A stretch of 64,000 bases of DNA from Coptis chinensis (taxonomy: Eukaryota > Streptophyta > Magnoliopsida > Ranunculales > Ranunculaceae), in contig CM027382.1 in assembly GCA_015680905.1 (NCBI GenBank), positions 3,658,001 through 3,722,000 of the forward strand, in the 5' to 3' direction. Each line of letters begins with the position of its first letter. Position 1 is the first letter of the stretch. This document shows positions 1 to 10,632 of the stretch, in pieces. The notes below the pieces were generated by a model. That model was not told the DNA's origin. It did no database searches and saw nothing but the letters and a program-made list of their open reading frames with translations. A program made the position numbers and the translations under genes.

Positions 1-414
1 TGGGTGTGTTCTTGGGAACATAGGTGGAAGGCAGTAGAACCACGGCGTGTGATTTGGATTCTTGCCTGGAACAGTCCGTTAGTTCTTTTATTAGGTCTGA
101 TCTTATTGGAAGGATGTAATAACGTAGGTTACATTTTTATATGACATGAGAATACGATGTTGGAAATTGTTATTCTTAAAGTTTGTTTATGTTTGTATTG
201 GGATGGAAGAAAGTTTTTAATAAAGTGATAGTTGAGAAATTTGGAGATTTTTGTTGTTAAGTTGATCCTGTTGTGATGTGGGTTTTAGGTTTTGACATGT
301 GTTGTATCCCCCGTCATAGCCTGAGTTTTTAGACAATTGAACCGAGTGATGTTTGAGATATTTATATTTCAAATATTCATTAATTTTAATTGTTTAAAAA
401 ATCGGGACTGTGAC
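1..414 (+). mobile_element. Right end of a probable Ty3/gypsy LTR, cut by the window edge
   Basis: No coding frame is visible. The stretch ends in CGGGACTGTGACA, which resembles the 3' terminus of plant Ty3/gypsy LTRs (a GGG...TGACA type end). The next base starts sequence that reads as acetylglutamate kinase, so an LTR inserted in that pseudogene is the simplest reading. The left end and target-site duplication lie outside the window, so this rests on one terminus only. Confidence 0.4.
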
Positions 415-987
415 ACAGTTCCTCAATGGAATTATAGTTACCGATGTGCCAACAAAGAAAATCACCAGTGACTACATGCTCATCAAGAAGGTGCACACAC
501 ATCTTGTTTCATTCGTGAAACAAGACACCCGACAATGTTCAACATCTTCCAGTTGTGGTTTTATCGTTGGTGACATTGCTTGCTTTGACCCCACAGTTAG
601 TGCTCCCCTTACTAAGCGTGGTTACATTCCTGTGATTGCGGCCGTTGAGCCGATCATCATCAATACCGATACTTTTGGCCGCAGAATTGGGCGGGGCCAA
701 TGGTGAAGTTGATATTCTCGACCGATGTTCTCGGGTATTTTTCTCGATAAGCGGGATCCGTGAAGTTTGGTGCGGTGAATTGATATTGAAGGAGTAAAAG
801 AGGATGGTGGATGAAGGGAAGGTGGTTGGTGAGTTGGTTTCAAAGGTAAATTGTCGTGTTCATTCGCTTAAAGAGGGAGTTAGGACCACCCGGCATTATC
901 AACGAGAATGATCGGGCATTCGGGCCAAGCATCGAGATTCTCACCGACGATGGAGCCGGTACTATGATCACTTTACTAAAAGAATAA
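415..987 (+). pseudogene. Acetylglutamate kinase pseudogene, copy 1 (5'-truncated, frameshifted)
   Basis: The translation starts at the FLNG..VTD segment of plant N-acetylglutamate kinase and continues through FIVGDI and GYIPVIAAV, which match the gene at 21623-22621. Everything N-terminal is missing: the transit peptide and the ATP-binding KYGG and HGGGPE motifs. The frame is lost after about 650, and the rest (TDV, DPGSLVQ and GAGTMIT-like pieces) is spread over several frames to a TAA at 985-987. From 533 on it is a near-duplicate of 8941-9393. Abutting an LTR-like end at 414 suggests the upstream half was displaced by a retroelement. It cannot make an active kinase. Confidence 0.8.
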
Positions 988-2021
988 GCTCATTGGATGT
1001 CGGAGTCTCCACGTCTATCAGTCTATGTATATATGTATATTGATACTGTAGGTAGGGGTGTCAAAATGGCCCTCAAACCCTTAGCCCCCGCCCGACCCGC
1101 CCATAGGCCCAAAAAGCCCTCAAAATGAGGCCCTCACACATTTTGGGCGACCCAATCCCTCAAGCCTTTGAGGGGAGGGTAAGGGCCTAGACTTTGAAAC
1201 TTAAGCCCTCCCTTAAGCCCGGCTCTCATTAGGCCCTCAACATTTATTACATATATTTTAATAAATTTTTTTACAATATAGTTTATTTTAATATTAATAT
1301 GCTAAAAATCAATTAAAAAAACGTTTATCTATTAAGTTTGTCAACCTTATAATTTAATTATAATATTTTATGAAATGAATTTAATTGATCTTAATTGACT
1401 AATACAACTTTAACAAGTTTTTTTAGTAGTTTGAAGGTTTAATTGTGAAGTGCATTCGATTTTATCATTTTTAACTAATGTTTCTAAATTTATTTTGTAA
1501 ATCAAATGTATAACATAGTATCCGGCCCTCACGTTTGGCCCTCAAGCCCGGCCCTTCAAGCCCCTCGAGAGGGTTGAGAGGGGCGGTAAAGGTTTCGAGA
1601 TTTAAGCATTGGTCCCGACCGACCCGCCCTCAAAGTAAATGAGGGTAGGGGGCTGGTCCCCCTCAAAGCATGAGGGCTTTATTGTTTGAGGGCCGGGCCA
1701 GCCCGGCCCGGCCCATTTGACACCACTAACTGTAGGTACTCTTCATCTAATTCAAAAGTGTATATGCATTCAATAACTTTTCACCTTCTATGTATATAAT
1801 TAGCGCTTCAAGGGCTTCCTTTATCTTACTCACTAGTGGATATATATTCTAATGATTAGGAATTTGAAGCTTAAAATACATAACAACATTTGAATTTTAT
1901 TATAGTGCACCTTTAAGTTTTGATTTGAAATTGAAATGCTAGCTAGTTTCGGGTTTTAATATCGATTCCTGAAAATCTTGCGTGCATAACTATAGAAGCG
2001 ACAGCTTAGAAATGTGTACAT
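533..2021 (+). repeat. Segmental duplication, copy 1 (partner at 8941-9720)
   Basis: Nearly all of 8941-9720 is found here in the same order: the NAGK-like end, its 3' flank and about 280 bp of non-coding DNA ending in AATGTGTACAT. Copy 1 is longer mainly because a 676-bp hAT MITE sits inside it. The two copies flank the GMC oxidoreductase gene. Homology starts abruptly at CAATGTTCAAC in both. Confidence 0.92.
1053..1728. mobile_element. hAT-type non-autonomous element with 8-bp TSD
   Basis: The ends are TAGGGGTGTCAAAATGGCC and, inverted, TAGTGGTGTCAAATGGGCC. Identical 8-bp direct repeats ACTGTAGG flank it at 1045-1052 and 1729-1736. An 8-bp target duplication and TAGGGGTG-like ends fit the hAT superfamily. 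The interior has GC-rich subterminal blocks of CCCTCAA/GGCCC repeats around an AT-rich core, and no transposase is visible. The duplicate at 8941-9720 lacks it, so insertion followed the duplication or was lost from the other copy. Confidence 0.92.
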
Positions 2022-3343
2022 CTCTTCTCTACACTATATGATAGCCGGGTATTTAGGAACCCCTCTCCACTCTCGAGTAGGCAATTTGTAATCTCTATAG
2101 TTGCTCAATTTCGAAACACCTTCCTTACAAAAATTTAGAACAAACCCCCTATTTATTAATAATTTAGAAAAGCCTCCCTAATATCACTTAAATTATATAA
2201 TTATTCCAATTTCCCTCGGAACAAACTCTCTTTTATTAATAATTTAGAAAAATCTTTCTAATATCACTTAAATAACATAATTATTTTCTATTAAAAAAAT
2301 AGATGAGCCTTTTCTACATAATTACAATTAGAATCCAAAAAAATCATGTTAACTATCGAACTCGAGGGACGGGTTTTAAGACTTTAAGACTTTAGGAAAA
2401 AAAAAAAAAAAAAAAAAAAAAAAACAATGCGCAGCATGGTTTGCATACTTGTTTGATTTAATAGCTGGTCGCTTATATAAACAAGTTCTTCAAGCCCTCC
2501 CTGGTCTGGTGATGATCGCACTGAACCCAGAAAGCACTGCAGTCTAGCTTAGCTATTTGTCCTCGACATCTTTCCCATGCATGGGCATAAACTCAAAATG
2601 GTAAGGCAGTGCATACGTAACTAATAAGAAAGACTTTTATCATGGAAAATCCAATTAGTACCTTCATAAACTCAAACTTGGTTTTGAAGCATTCACCTAA
2701 TTTTGTGTCATCTAACTCATAACGCATATGTGGCATTTTCGACACAATTAAGAACAGCTACTGCTTCCACGAGTCCATTCTCAGTCTGCTCAATCAAATG
2801 CACAACCAAAATTTGCATAAAAAGACCATATCAATTACATGGACATCCAAATCAAAAGGTATCTGACAGCTCGGATTTTAATTAGTTTGCCAAATGGATT
2901 TATTCGATCATTAGTTTCATTAGTTTCATATAATAAGTAACGATACAAAAAAGTGATATAGCTAGGTTAAATGTGGTCTTTACTTATTTTAAAAGCAAGG
3001 GTTGGTTTAGATAGTATCATGAGTTTATTTATTATTTTGAAATGACTTAATCTGATCAAGTGCTTTTCAAGTTGCTGCAAACTGTATGTATGAAATATCT
3101 TCAGTATTTCACTTCATTATATGAAGTCTTATTGGATTATGAACTACTTACTGACCCAAATATACATCAGATCGAAATTTAAAACCTCGTAAAGAATTTT
3201 GAAAAACTTTCGTGCAATTGCTAATCAAGAAAGCTAGATTGTAGTCATTTGGCTATTTTGGAAATTATTTGCAAATACAAAAAATCGACACCATTATCAC
3301 CATTAAGAAAAGAGAAGCAGTTCATTGAAAATTAGGACCAAAC
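2022..3343. other. Non-coding stretch with local repeats and a poly(A) run
   Basis: No supportable gene. About 2130-2330 holds two imperfect tandem copies of an AT-rich unit (ATTAATAATTTAGAAAA ... TAATATCACTTAAAT); a third lies at 4640-4735. A run of 28 A occupies 2397-2424. Short open frames near 2700-2885 show nothing recognisable. Confidence 0.6.
2238..2330. repeat. Dispersed direct repeat, partner at 4640-4735
   Basis: Both copies share TAATAATTTAGAAAA, CTAATxTCACTTAAATAACATAATTATT and CTATTAAAAAAATAGATGAG in the same order and orientation. They bracket about 2.3 kb that contains the Cpn60 fragment. No terminal motif identifies the element class. Confidence 0.75.
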
Positions 3344-3436
3344 CTTTAAAACAACAACACCACCATAAAGCTTTGGAAGTCTCTCTTGCAACTTCTCCTT
3401 TCCATAATCAGAAGTGCTTGATTCCACAACAGACCT
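3344..3436 (-). pseudogene. Isolated chaperonin 60 (Cpn60) exon fragment
   Basis: On the minus strand 31 codons read [20 protein letters not shown], then [11 protein letters not shown]. This matches the Cpn60/GroEL segment usually seen as (I/R)[27 protein letters not shown], which lies after the apical domain. The block is followed by a GT (possible old splice donor). I find no neighbouring Cpn60 exons, so it is one stranded exon from a duplicated gene or captured fragment. Substitutions such as A to P and S to Y at conserved positions suggest relaxed selection. Confidence 0.75.
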
Positions 3437-4639
3437 TAGTTGTTACAAAAATGAAACATGTTACTACTATTCCTTAACAATTCACACTATTCAATAGATT
3501 CAAGCAATCACTTGTCCCATAAATTGACTAAAGTTGTAAGATGTTTGATTAGAGTGTTAGAACACAAAGGATTTCATTGTAATGAGGGAAAAAAAATATG
3601 AGAAACAGAAGAGATGGGAGAGAAGGGAAAAGAATTGCTTCGTATTCCTAAACTTTTTCCTTTCTTAACATCTTATTAAATAACCCAATTATTGCTAATT
3701 AAATGCTATTTATAGTAATTTATAGTAAGGCGTACAATTCAAAATGGCGTGGAATTGGTTTTTTTAATATACTGCCACATGAAAAGACTGATTGCTCCTA
3801 TTCAAAAGTGTTAAGCAATATTTTTATTTAAGGACAATATCGGTACTGAAATTTTATAAAGGCATAAAAAGACAAAATAGTCCTCATTAATAAATATCTA
3901 GGCATCTGATTTTATTATTCATGCAGGGGTATTATGCGTAAGAAAAAGACTCGGATGAATTTAAGAAGCCACGATCATTATAGGATATACTACTAGTAGA
4001 GATTTTGATCGCAAGTGTAAATGTAATGTAATGACAAGCTTTTGACTTCCTACCAAATTTTCAACTGCCTACCCTATTTTTATTCTTTTTATTTCTTTCA
4101 CACAATTTTATTTACCAAACTGCCATTGCATATTTTCAATTTATACCGAGTACCGTATATCAAACTCCAAATTATATCACGAAAGATATTTCTATTTGCC
4201 TTCAATTCCCATCAATTTTATTTTACCGATCAATATAATAATTTACAAATCTACCAAGTACCAAAAATAAAAAAATAATAAATAATAAATCAATAAATTT
4301 ACTTCTTTGCCACATAGGCTTTGTAAATGTAACAAAGAGAGGGCGATATTCCGGCCCCCACAAATGTGGCCCAATAAAACCCACACTCAGAGTCTATGCT
4401 CAGAACCAGCTTACTTACCTACCTATAATAAAGTCCACGCTCAGAGCCCAAAAAGCCCACACTCAGAGCCCATGCTCAGACTCAATTTATAGGCTACCTA
4501 CCCACACAATGCAAAATCTATTCAATTAAACACGTGTCTTGAACATTTGCGAGGAACGAAACTGTTTGACCGAATCAATCAACTTCCACTACTTCGTTCA
4601 TAATCAAGATTCACTTCCATCAACATCAGATTCACTTCC
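3437..4639. other. Non-coding AT-rich stretch
   Basis: No gene is visible. Around 4380-4490 a short phrase like CCCACACTCAGAGCCCATGCTCAGA recurs several times with variation, a small degenerate tandem repeat. The rest is AT-rich without recognised structure. Confidence 0.5.
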
Positions 4640-4735
4640 CACTATTAATAATTTAGAAAAAAAATTCTAATGTCACTTAAATAACATAATTATTTCCTAT
4701 TAAAAAAATAGATGAGTCTTTTATACATAACTAGC
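4640..4735. repeat. Dispersed direct repeat, partner at 2238-2330
   Basis: Second copy of the AT-rich unit at 2238-2330, same orientation. It runs straight into a GGCCCGGCCTATGGCCGGAC segment that contains a perfect 6-bp stem with a 3-nt loop (CCGGCC-TAT-GGCCGG). Confidence 0.75.
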
Positions 4736-5648
4736 CATTTGGCCCGGCCTATGGCCGGACTTGCTACATAGATAGTTAATGACTCAAAAGCCTAAAGTCT
4801 ACTTGAATAAATAATATATGTATATTGATAGCTAATGATTCATTGCATATTTTGTTTGAAGGGTTTATATTTTTCTAATTTTTTTTGAAGGGTTTTGGCG
4901 AAGAGTTTTATTTCTAGGTTTACAAACTTCCTTTCAGTAGGGAGTAATTGTAGGACATCGCTTATACATGGCAAAAACATGATTCTTGAGCACTGACTTG
5001 GTCTCACCCAGTTTCCTAGCACATAGCATAAACAATGTGTAAAAAATAAAATTTCCAAGAACAGTATTGATAGTTCAAAATTTTGTAGGAGTACGTTTAA
5101 TGTTGTGTAGTAGAAAAAGAGATAGTATAGTGATATTCTAATCCCAACTCGATATGTTAATCTATAGTCGATACCAAAGAAAGTGAATAATACTTAAGTA
5201 AATTTTGATTCCAAATTAGATGTAAATTGGAGATTAGGATTTTGTTGGCCGGGCCTGCTACATTGATAGCTAACAATTCAACAGTCGAAAGTCTACTTGA
5301 ATATCTAATATATGTACATTCTTAGCTACTGAGTCAGAAGCCAATATTCAAAAGAAATTGAACATTTATATCCCTAAATGAATTTATCTAAGATCAGTAA
5401 GAACTTAAATGTTGTATCCAACAATCAAGTACGGTTATGTTCAATTTATATAGGCGCCTTGCTAAGCACCAACTCTAGGACTCCTCACTGAACCTCACCA
5501 CTACCCCCTCTGGAGGAAGGAGACACTTCCAACTTCTTCAGTTGGTAACCCAATCGTTTGTCAGATTAGTGTGTCCAAAATGTATCCTTGAGAGAAATTA
5601 AATACTATTGTCTACAATCCAAAATACTTTCGACTAATTTTAAAACAG
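4736..5648. other. Intergenic stretch with a degenerate repeat pair
   Basis: About 4762-4835 and 5250-5330 are diverged copies of one unit (TTGCTACATxGATAG ... AGTCTACTTGAATA ... TAATATATGTA), each preceded by a GGCCGG-type motif. No gene is visible before the zinc-finger pseudogene. Confidence 0.5.
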
Positions 5649-6132
5649 AAGTTCCCCGACATTAAGAACAACATTTATACAACTGATGAATTTTGCATGT
5701 TCTCGTTCAAGGTTCGACCTTGTTCAATGGCATATTCTCATGACTGGACGGAGTGTCCTTTTGTTCACCGGGTGAAAATGCTAGAAGAAGAGACCTAAGG
5801 AAGTTTCACACTAGGTTGTGTTCCTTGACCGGAGTTAGGAAGGGAGAAGCCAGGAGGGGGTGATTTATGTGAATATGCTCATGGAGTTTTTGAGTGTTGG
5901 CTTCACTCTGCACAAAGATAGGACACGCCTCTACAAGGATGGCACGGGCTGCATGCGAAGAGTGTGTTGCTTTGCGCACACAACTGAAGAGATTCGTCCT
6001 CTCTATGTGTCCACAGGCTCCGCTGTTCCTTCTCCCCATTCAGCTGCATCTTCTGCTATGGAAATGGCTGCTGCCTTGAGTCTACTGCCAGCTTCCCCGT
6101 CCCAACTAGTATGTTTTGGCAAAACTTGCTGA
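5649..6132 (+). pseudogene. CCCH tandem zinc-finger protein pseudogene (plant TZF / KEG-type)
   Basis: The translation matches the conserved core of plant arginine-rich CCCH tandem zinc-finger proteins, which bind RNA and act in stress and hormone responses. In order: [13 protein letters not shown], the [10 protein letters not shown] segment, GDLCEYAHGVFECWLH (a C..C..H finger), then RTRLYKDGTGCMRRVCCFAH and RPLYVSTGSAVPSP. At least two frameshifts break it, near 5770 (a base lost in the HPGENARRR segment) and near 5920 (before RTRLYKDG). The Cys of TRLCKDG is now Tyr. The N-terminal ankyrin part and the C-terminus are missing. No introns interrupt it; family genes are often intronless, so origin by retrocopy or DNA duplication is open. 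Confidence 0.85.
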
Positions 6133-6439
6133 AAGACTTTTATTGTGCATTATTATTTTCTTTTAGTTTTTTGGTTATAAATGAAAAGAAAAACTTGAAA
6201 AATTGGAAACAGAGAAAAATTAGGGGTGTTAAGTCATGGACACGTGGGCGTATATTTGACACCACAGTTTGAAAACTCCTCAAGTTGACTCGGAACTCGC
6301 CCGGGTTATATGTCTCCACTAAATTGGATTTCGATGACTCTCTATTCAAACTCATTTTGCATGACTTGCCAAAGTTTTGAAAAAAATCAGCCGAGTAACT
6401 CACCGAGTCCGTCGAGTCCGAGTCCACACTCTACACAAA

Positions 6440-6525
6440 ATACAATAATCTTTTTTTTACAAATTGGAACTAAGAGGTCTCGAACCAGGACTTCTTACCC
6501 TCTAAACCAACAGCAATAGACAGGA
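6440..6525 (-). mobile_element. Possible tRNA-derived SINE head
   Basis: The reverse complement of 6470-6525 has a box-A-like TGGTTTAGAGGGTAAGA and a box-B-like GGTTCGAGACC at about tRNA spacing. It does not fold as an intact tRNA in my reading, and I cannot define a tail or target duplication. The phrase GGACAAxAATTTATTGCTGACC occurs twice just to the right (about 6525 and 6620). Confidence 0.35.
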
Positions 6526-6882
6526 CAATAATTTATTGCTGACCAATAATGGAAATCTTATTTATTAAAAACCAACTAGGAGAATTTCTAACATTTGGAC
6601 AACAATTAATGGACTGGACAACAATTTATTGCTGACCAATAATCGGTTGTTGCATAGTCAGAAACTCAGAATCGTGCAGACTGGGTCGATTTATTTATTA
6701 TTGTGTACGTATAATTATTGCATTTTCCCAGGCTCTCAAAGTCTTACCTCAAGGTGAGTGTCCTTATATTCATCATCTCTTATAATGTCTCAAGGTGAGT
6801 GCACCAAATTTGTATCTTTAAAACTTTCCTATACAATTAAGTTCAGTGATATCCTTACATAATTATTGTATTTTCATTGCAG

Positions 6883-8811
6883 GCCATGGAACTCTTAACA
6901 TTATTTCCGATGTTGAACAAGTGCAAGGAAAATCTTATGACTATATTGTTGTGGGAGGAGGCACTAGTGGTTGCCCCCTCGCAGCAACATTGTCCAAAAG
7001 ATTCACAGTGCTGCTAGTAGAACGAGGGGGGTCACCATTTGGTGACCCTCTTATAATGGAAAAAAAGAATTTCTTTCGCCCTATGTCACAAATTGATGAA
7101 TTCACATCAATAGTACAGGAACTTGTATCAGAGGAAGGAGTAGCAAATCAAAGAGGAAGAGTCTTGGGAGGGTCAACTGCGATTAATGGTGGACTTTACA
7201 CTAGAACTAATAAGGAGTACATAGCTAGATCTGGTTGGGATGAGAATTTAGTGAAGGAGGCTTACGAATGGGTGGAGTCTAGAGTGGTCTTTGAACCAAA
7301 CTTGAGTGAACAGCAGAGTTTTGCGAGAGATGCATTCGTTGCCGCTGGAAACGTACCATTTAATGGTTATAGCTTAGAGCATGTTGAGGGGACAAAGATA
7401 ACCGGTACCATATTTGACGAGAACGGCATGAGACATTGTTCTGCTCATCTGCTACATGCTGGAGACCCCGAGAGGCTCACAGTTCTTTTGAACGCAACGG
7501 TTAAAAGCATCATCTTCTCTCAAGGTATATAAAAAACTAATGTAGAATAAAATGACAAGGAAAATTATTAGCTCTTGCTTAGAAGTTTTTGGCTCTTTGA
7601 GATCTTTGTAGATTTACAAATTTTGGCACATCATACAAGTTTAGGCTATTGCGCCATGGATCCAGTTTCATGGTCGTAGGATGGGGTATAGCCGATCACA
7701 AGGTTCACATGTACCAGCCAGGTCTATGGCGAATTGTGATAAAACGAGCCATGAACACCCCTAACTTCATATAAGATTCCGAAACATTGAAATTATTGGG
7801 CATTTCATGGAGTGCGTGGTTTCTTTGTTGTGTTAAAATGGAACCTATCCTTGGTCAAAATATGCCAACATCTATGATTCTGTAGTGAACTAATATACAG
7901 CAGATGCAGGTGATGGAACTAAGCCCAGGGCTTGTGGCATCAGGTTCATCAAGAGCCATGAGGATTTGGACAGCTCCTATGAGGTAAACTTGAATCCAGC
8001 GTCTGATTCAGAATCCGAGGGCGATGTGGTGTTGTCTGCAGGAGCAATGGGGAGTCCCCAAATCCTCATGTTAAGTGGAATTGGACCCTCTGAACTACTT
8101 AACAAGTTCAACATTGCACCCATGATCGATGCACCCCAAGTAGGTCAAGATATCAGAGACCACCCTGGCATAAAATTTCTACTGGATGCTGGAATAGGTA
8201 ATGAGGGACAATCGGATGCCTCTCAAGTTGTAGGAATTGCGAGTAGTTCACGGTTCTTATTTCAGTATGGTGGAGGAAGTAAAGCCAGCGCCAGACCACG
8301 AAGGGTTCTACTGGGAAAGCTAGCTTATCCAAGTTCTAAAGGGAAGTTAGAGCTGAATAGTACAAATCCCAGAAAAAATGTTTCGGTAAGATATAACTAT
8401 CTTCTAGAGGAAAATGACTTGGAAGAATTCGTTGAGATGGTTCATGAGATGAAGAAGATTGCTCGGTCTATGGACTCTGTTCTAGGGACCAAGTACTGCG
8501 ACAGGATGGATGAAATCATTTCAGGACAAAAACAAGAACATAATGTTGAGACAAAGAAGGGGGTGTCAACTGAAGAGGAATTGAGAGAATTTTGCAAGAA
8601 GAATAAAATGTCTTATTTACATGGTCATGGAGGATGCAGTGTTGGGTCTGTTGTTGATAGGGACTATAAGGTGTTCGGAGTTGAAGCATTAAGAGTTGTG
8701 GATGCCTCTGCATTGAGTGATCTTTTGAGTACAAGTCCCATGGGTACTTTGCTAATGCTTGGAAGGTACCAGGGCATTAAGATGCTTAGAGAGAGGGCCA
8801 TTGGGGAATGA
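6883..8811 (+). CDS. GMC oxidoreductase, HOTHEAD / mandelonitrile lyase-like (N-terminal exon not found)
   Basis: A FAD-dependent glucose-methanol-choline family protein in two exons, 6883-7524 and 7910-8811, with good GT-AG borders. Visible residues 25-30 are the FAD-binding GGGTSG. GMC signature 1 is GRVLGGSTAINGG and signature 2 is GAMGSPQILMLSGIGP. The C-terminus has HGHGGCSVG, LRVVDAS and LMLGRYQG. Plant relatives include HOTHEAD (long-chain fatty acid oxidation) and (R)-mandelonitrile lyase; the substrate here cannot be told. The usual HPQ or NPQ motif before the MLGRY segment is TSPMG, so the second catalytic His/Asn appears to be Ser. About 514 residues are visible against roughly 550-590 usual. 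The signal-peptide exon is missing; a 23-nt exon-like piece (6731-6753) ends at GTGAGT but I see no start codon. It is either a living, specialised enzyme or a recent pseudogene. Confidence 0.75.
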
Positions 8812-8940
8812 TCAGTGTATGTAAGTTCTTAATGTGTAGCATTTCCACTTACGATCGAGTTCCGGCCTTATAGTACTGGTCAAGTACTTACTTAAAGTTA
8901 GTTCTTATATTTTACTTCTTTAGTATGTCCCTCCCTCCTT

Positions 8941-9393
8941 CAATGTTCAACATCTTCCAGTTGTGGTTTTATCGTTGGTGACATTGCTTGCTTTGACCCC
9001 ACAGTTAGTGCTCCCCTTACTAAGTGTGGTTACATTCCTGTGATTGCGGCTGTTGGAGCTGATACTGTCAATACTGATACTTTGGCCGCAGAATTGGCTG
9101 TGGCGCTTGGGGCTGAGAAGTTGATATTCTCGACTGATGTTGCTGGTATTTTTCTCAATAAGCAGGATCCAGGAAGTTTGGTGCAACGAATTGATATTGA
9201 AGGAGTAAAGAGGATGGTGGATGAAGGGAAGGTGGTTGGTGAGTTGGTTTCAAAGGTAAATTGCTGTGTTCATTCGCTTAAAGAGGGAGTTCGGACCACC
9301 AGCATTATCAACAGAATGATCAGGCATTCGGTGCTTACTGAGATTCTCACTGACGATGGAGCTGGTACTATGATCACTTTACTAAAAGAATAA
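8941..9393 (+). pseudogene. Acetylglutamate kinase pseudogene, copy 2 (C-terminal half, open frame)
   Basis: One uninterrupted frame of about 150 codons covers the C-terminal half of [46 protein letters not shown], the VNCCVHSLKEGVRTTSI arginine-site region and DDGAGTMI. The N-terminal half with KYGG and HGGGPE is absent. It begins about 130 bp after the GMC stop codon and carries no start codon of its own that would make a kinase. It is a segmental copy of 533-987. Identity to the gene at 21623 is clear but lower, so this pair has a separate, older origin. Confidence 0.85.
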
Positions 9394-9720
9394 GCTCATT
9401 GGATGTCGGAGTCTCCACGTCTCATCAGTCTATGTATATATTGATCTAATTCAAAAGTGTATATACATTCAATAACTTTTCACCTTCTATGTATATAATT
9501 AGCGCTTCAAGGGCTTCCTTTATCTTACTCACTAGTGGATATATATTCTAATGATTAAGAATTTGAAGCTTAAAATACAGAACAACATTTGAATTTTACT
9601 ATAGTGCACCTTTAAGTTTTGATTTGAAATTGAAATGCTAGCTAGTTTCGGGTTTTAATATCGATTCCTGAAAATCTTGTGTGCATAACTATAGAAGCGA
9701 CAGCTTAGAAATGTGTACAT
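8941..9720 (+). repeat. Segmental duplication, copy 2 (partner at 533-2021)
   Basis: Matches 533-2021 apart from the MITE present there, an 18-bp gap at the MITE target, and scattered substitutions. Many of these are TG or CA here against CG in copy 1. Confidence 0.92.
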
Positions 9721-10632
9721 ACAGATAGAAATAGCGAAATTTAAGGGGGAACGAACCAATCACAGCAGGTAAAGAGCTTGAAACCCAAGTAATCTATGCA
9801 TTTTAAAGCTCTATGAATAGAAGGGAATATGGATCAAGTCTTAATACCGTGTTGACAGATTGGGAAAAAAAGGCGACCCTTATTCTGGAATTCGTCTGTG
9901 ATATGTTTGCATTGAGATAAAAACAAATCAATACTGGTTGCTGCTGAAGTTCCAATGTTTTCACTGTAACTTCTGAGACTGTTGATAGTGTAGGGCTTGA
10001 AAAACTAAGTCCTCAAGCCAGAGGATGTTGAATCAGGATTGGAGAAGGTGGGAATTAAAATGGTTGACTTAATGTTGGCAGAGAACATTTCAATTTAAGA
10101 GGAAATGGACAAGTAGCTGTTCAATATGTGCCCTTGTCCTGGAGAATGCAGGACTAGTAGCAGCAGCATCTGAAAACCTTTCTTTTTGCTTTCTCCATTT
10201 TAGTCAACAGTTCCTTCCTAACTTCCCTTGTTCCATTAGAGTCATATATTTGATTGATTCTTTCATGTTTGTCAATTGGGAATGTCATTTTTTTTCTTGG
10301 ATTTTTTTTTAATTGAGTGAGGTTCGAAATTGGATAAAACCAATGTTTTGATTTTGTTATCTAACTTGATGAATTTGGCAAAGAAACTGAACAACTTTTT
10401 AAAAATAAATTGCACCTATTGGCAAATATACTCGGAAGAGGCATTATGGTTGTTTGCTATAAAAATATGTGATGAAATTAGTGTGGAACATGTATCAAGG
10501 TGTTTAGATGCGTACCTCAGACTAATGTCGATTTGTTTTTTGGAACACCACCCCCTCCCCCAACATTTAACATTCTATGCGTTTCTGTAGATTTTATTGT
10601 CTCCTTGATTTTTATGAGATTCCTACTGTTTC
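9721..10632. other. Stretch without a recognised gene
   Basis: No convincing coding signal. It precedes the Argonaute fragment and may include decayed introns or exons of it, but I can match nothing. Confidence 0.5.

Noticed and set aside
4720-4760. Helitron terminus
   Set aside because: The CCGGCC-TAT-GGCCGG stem is suggestive, but I find neither the CTRR end nor a 5' TC end with A/T flanks.
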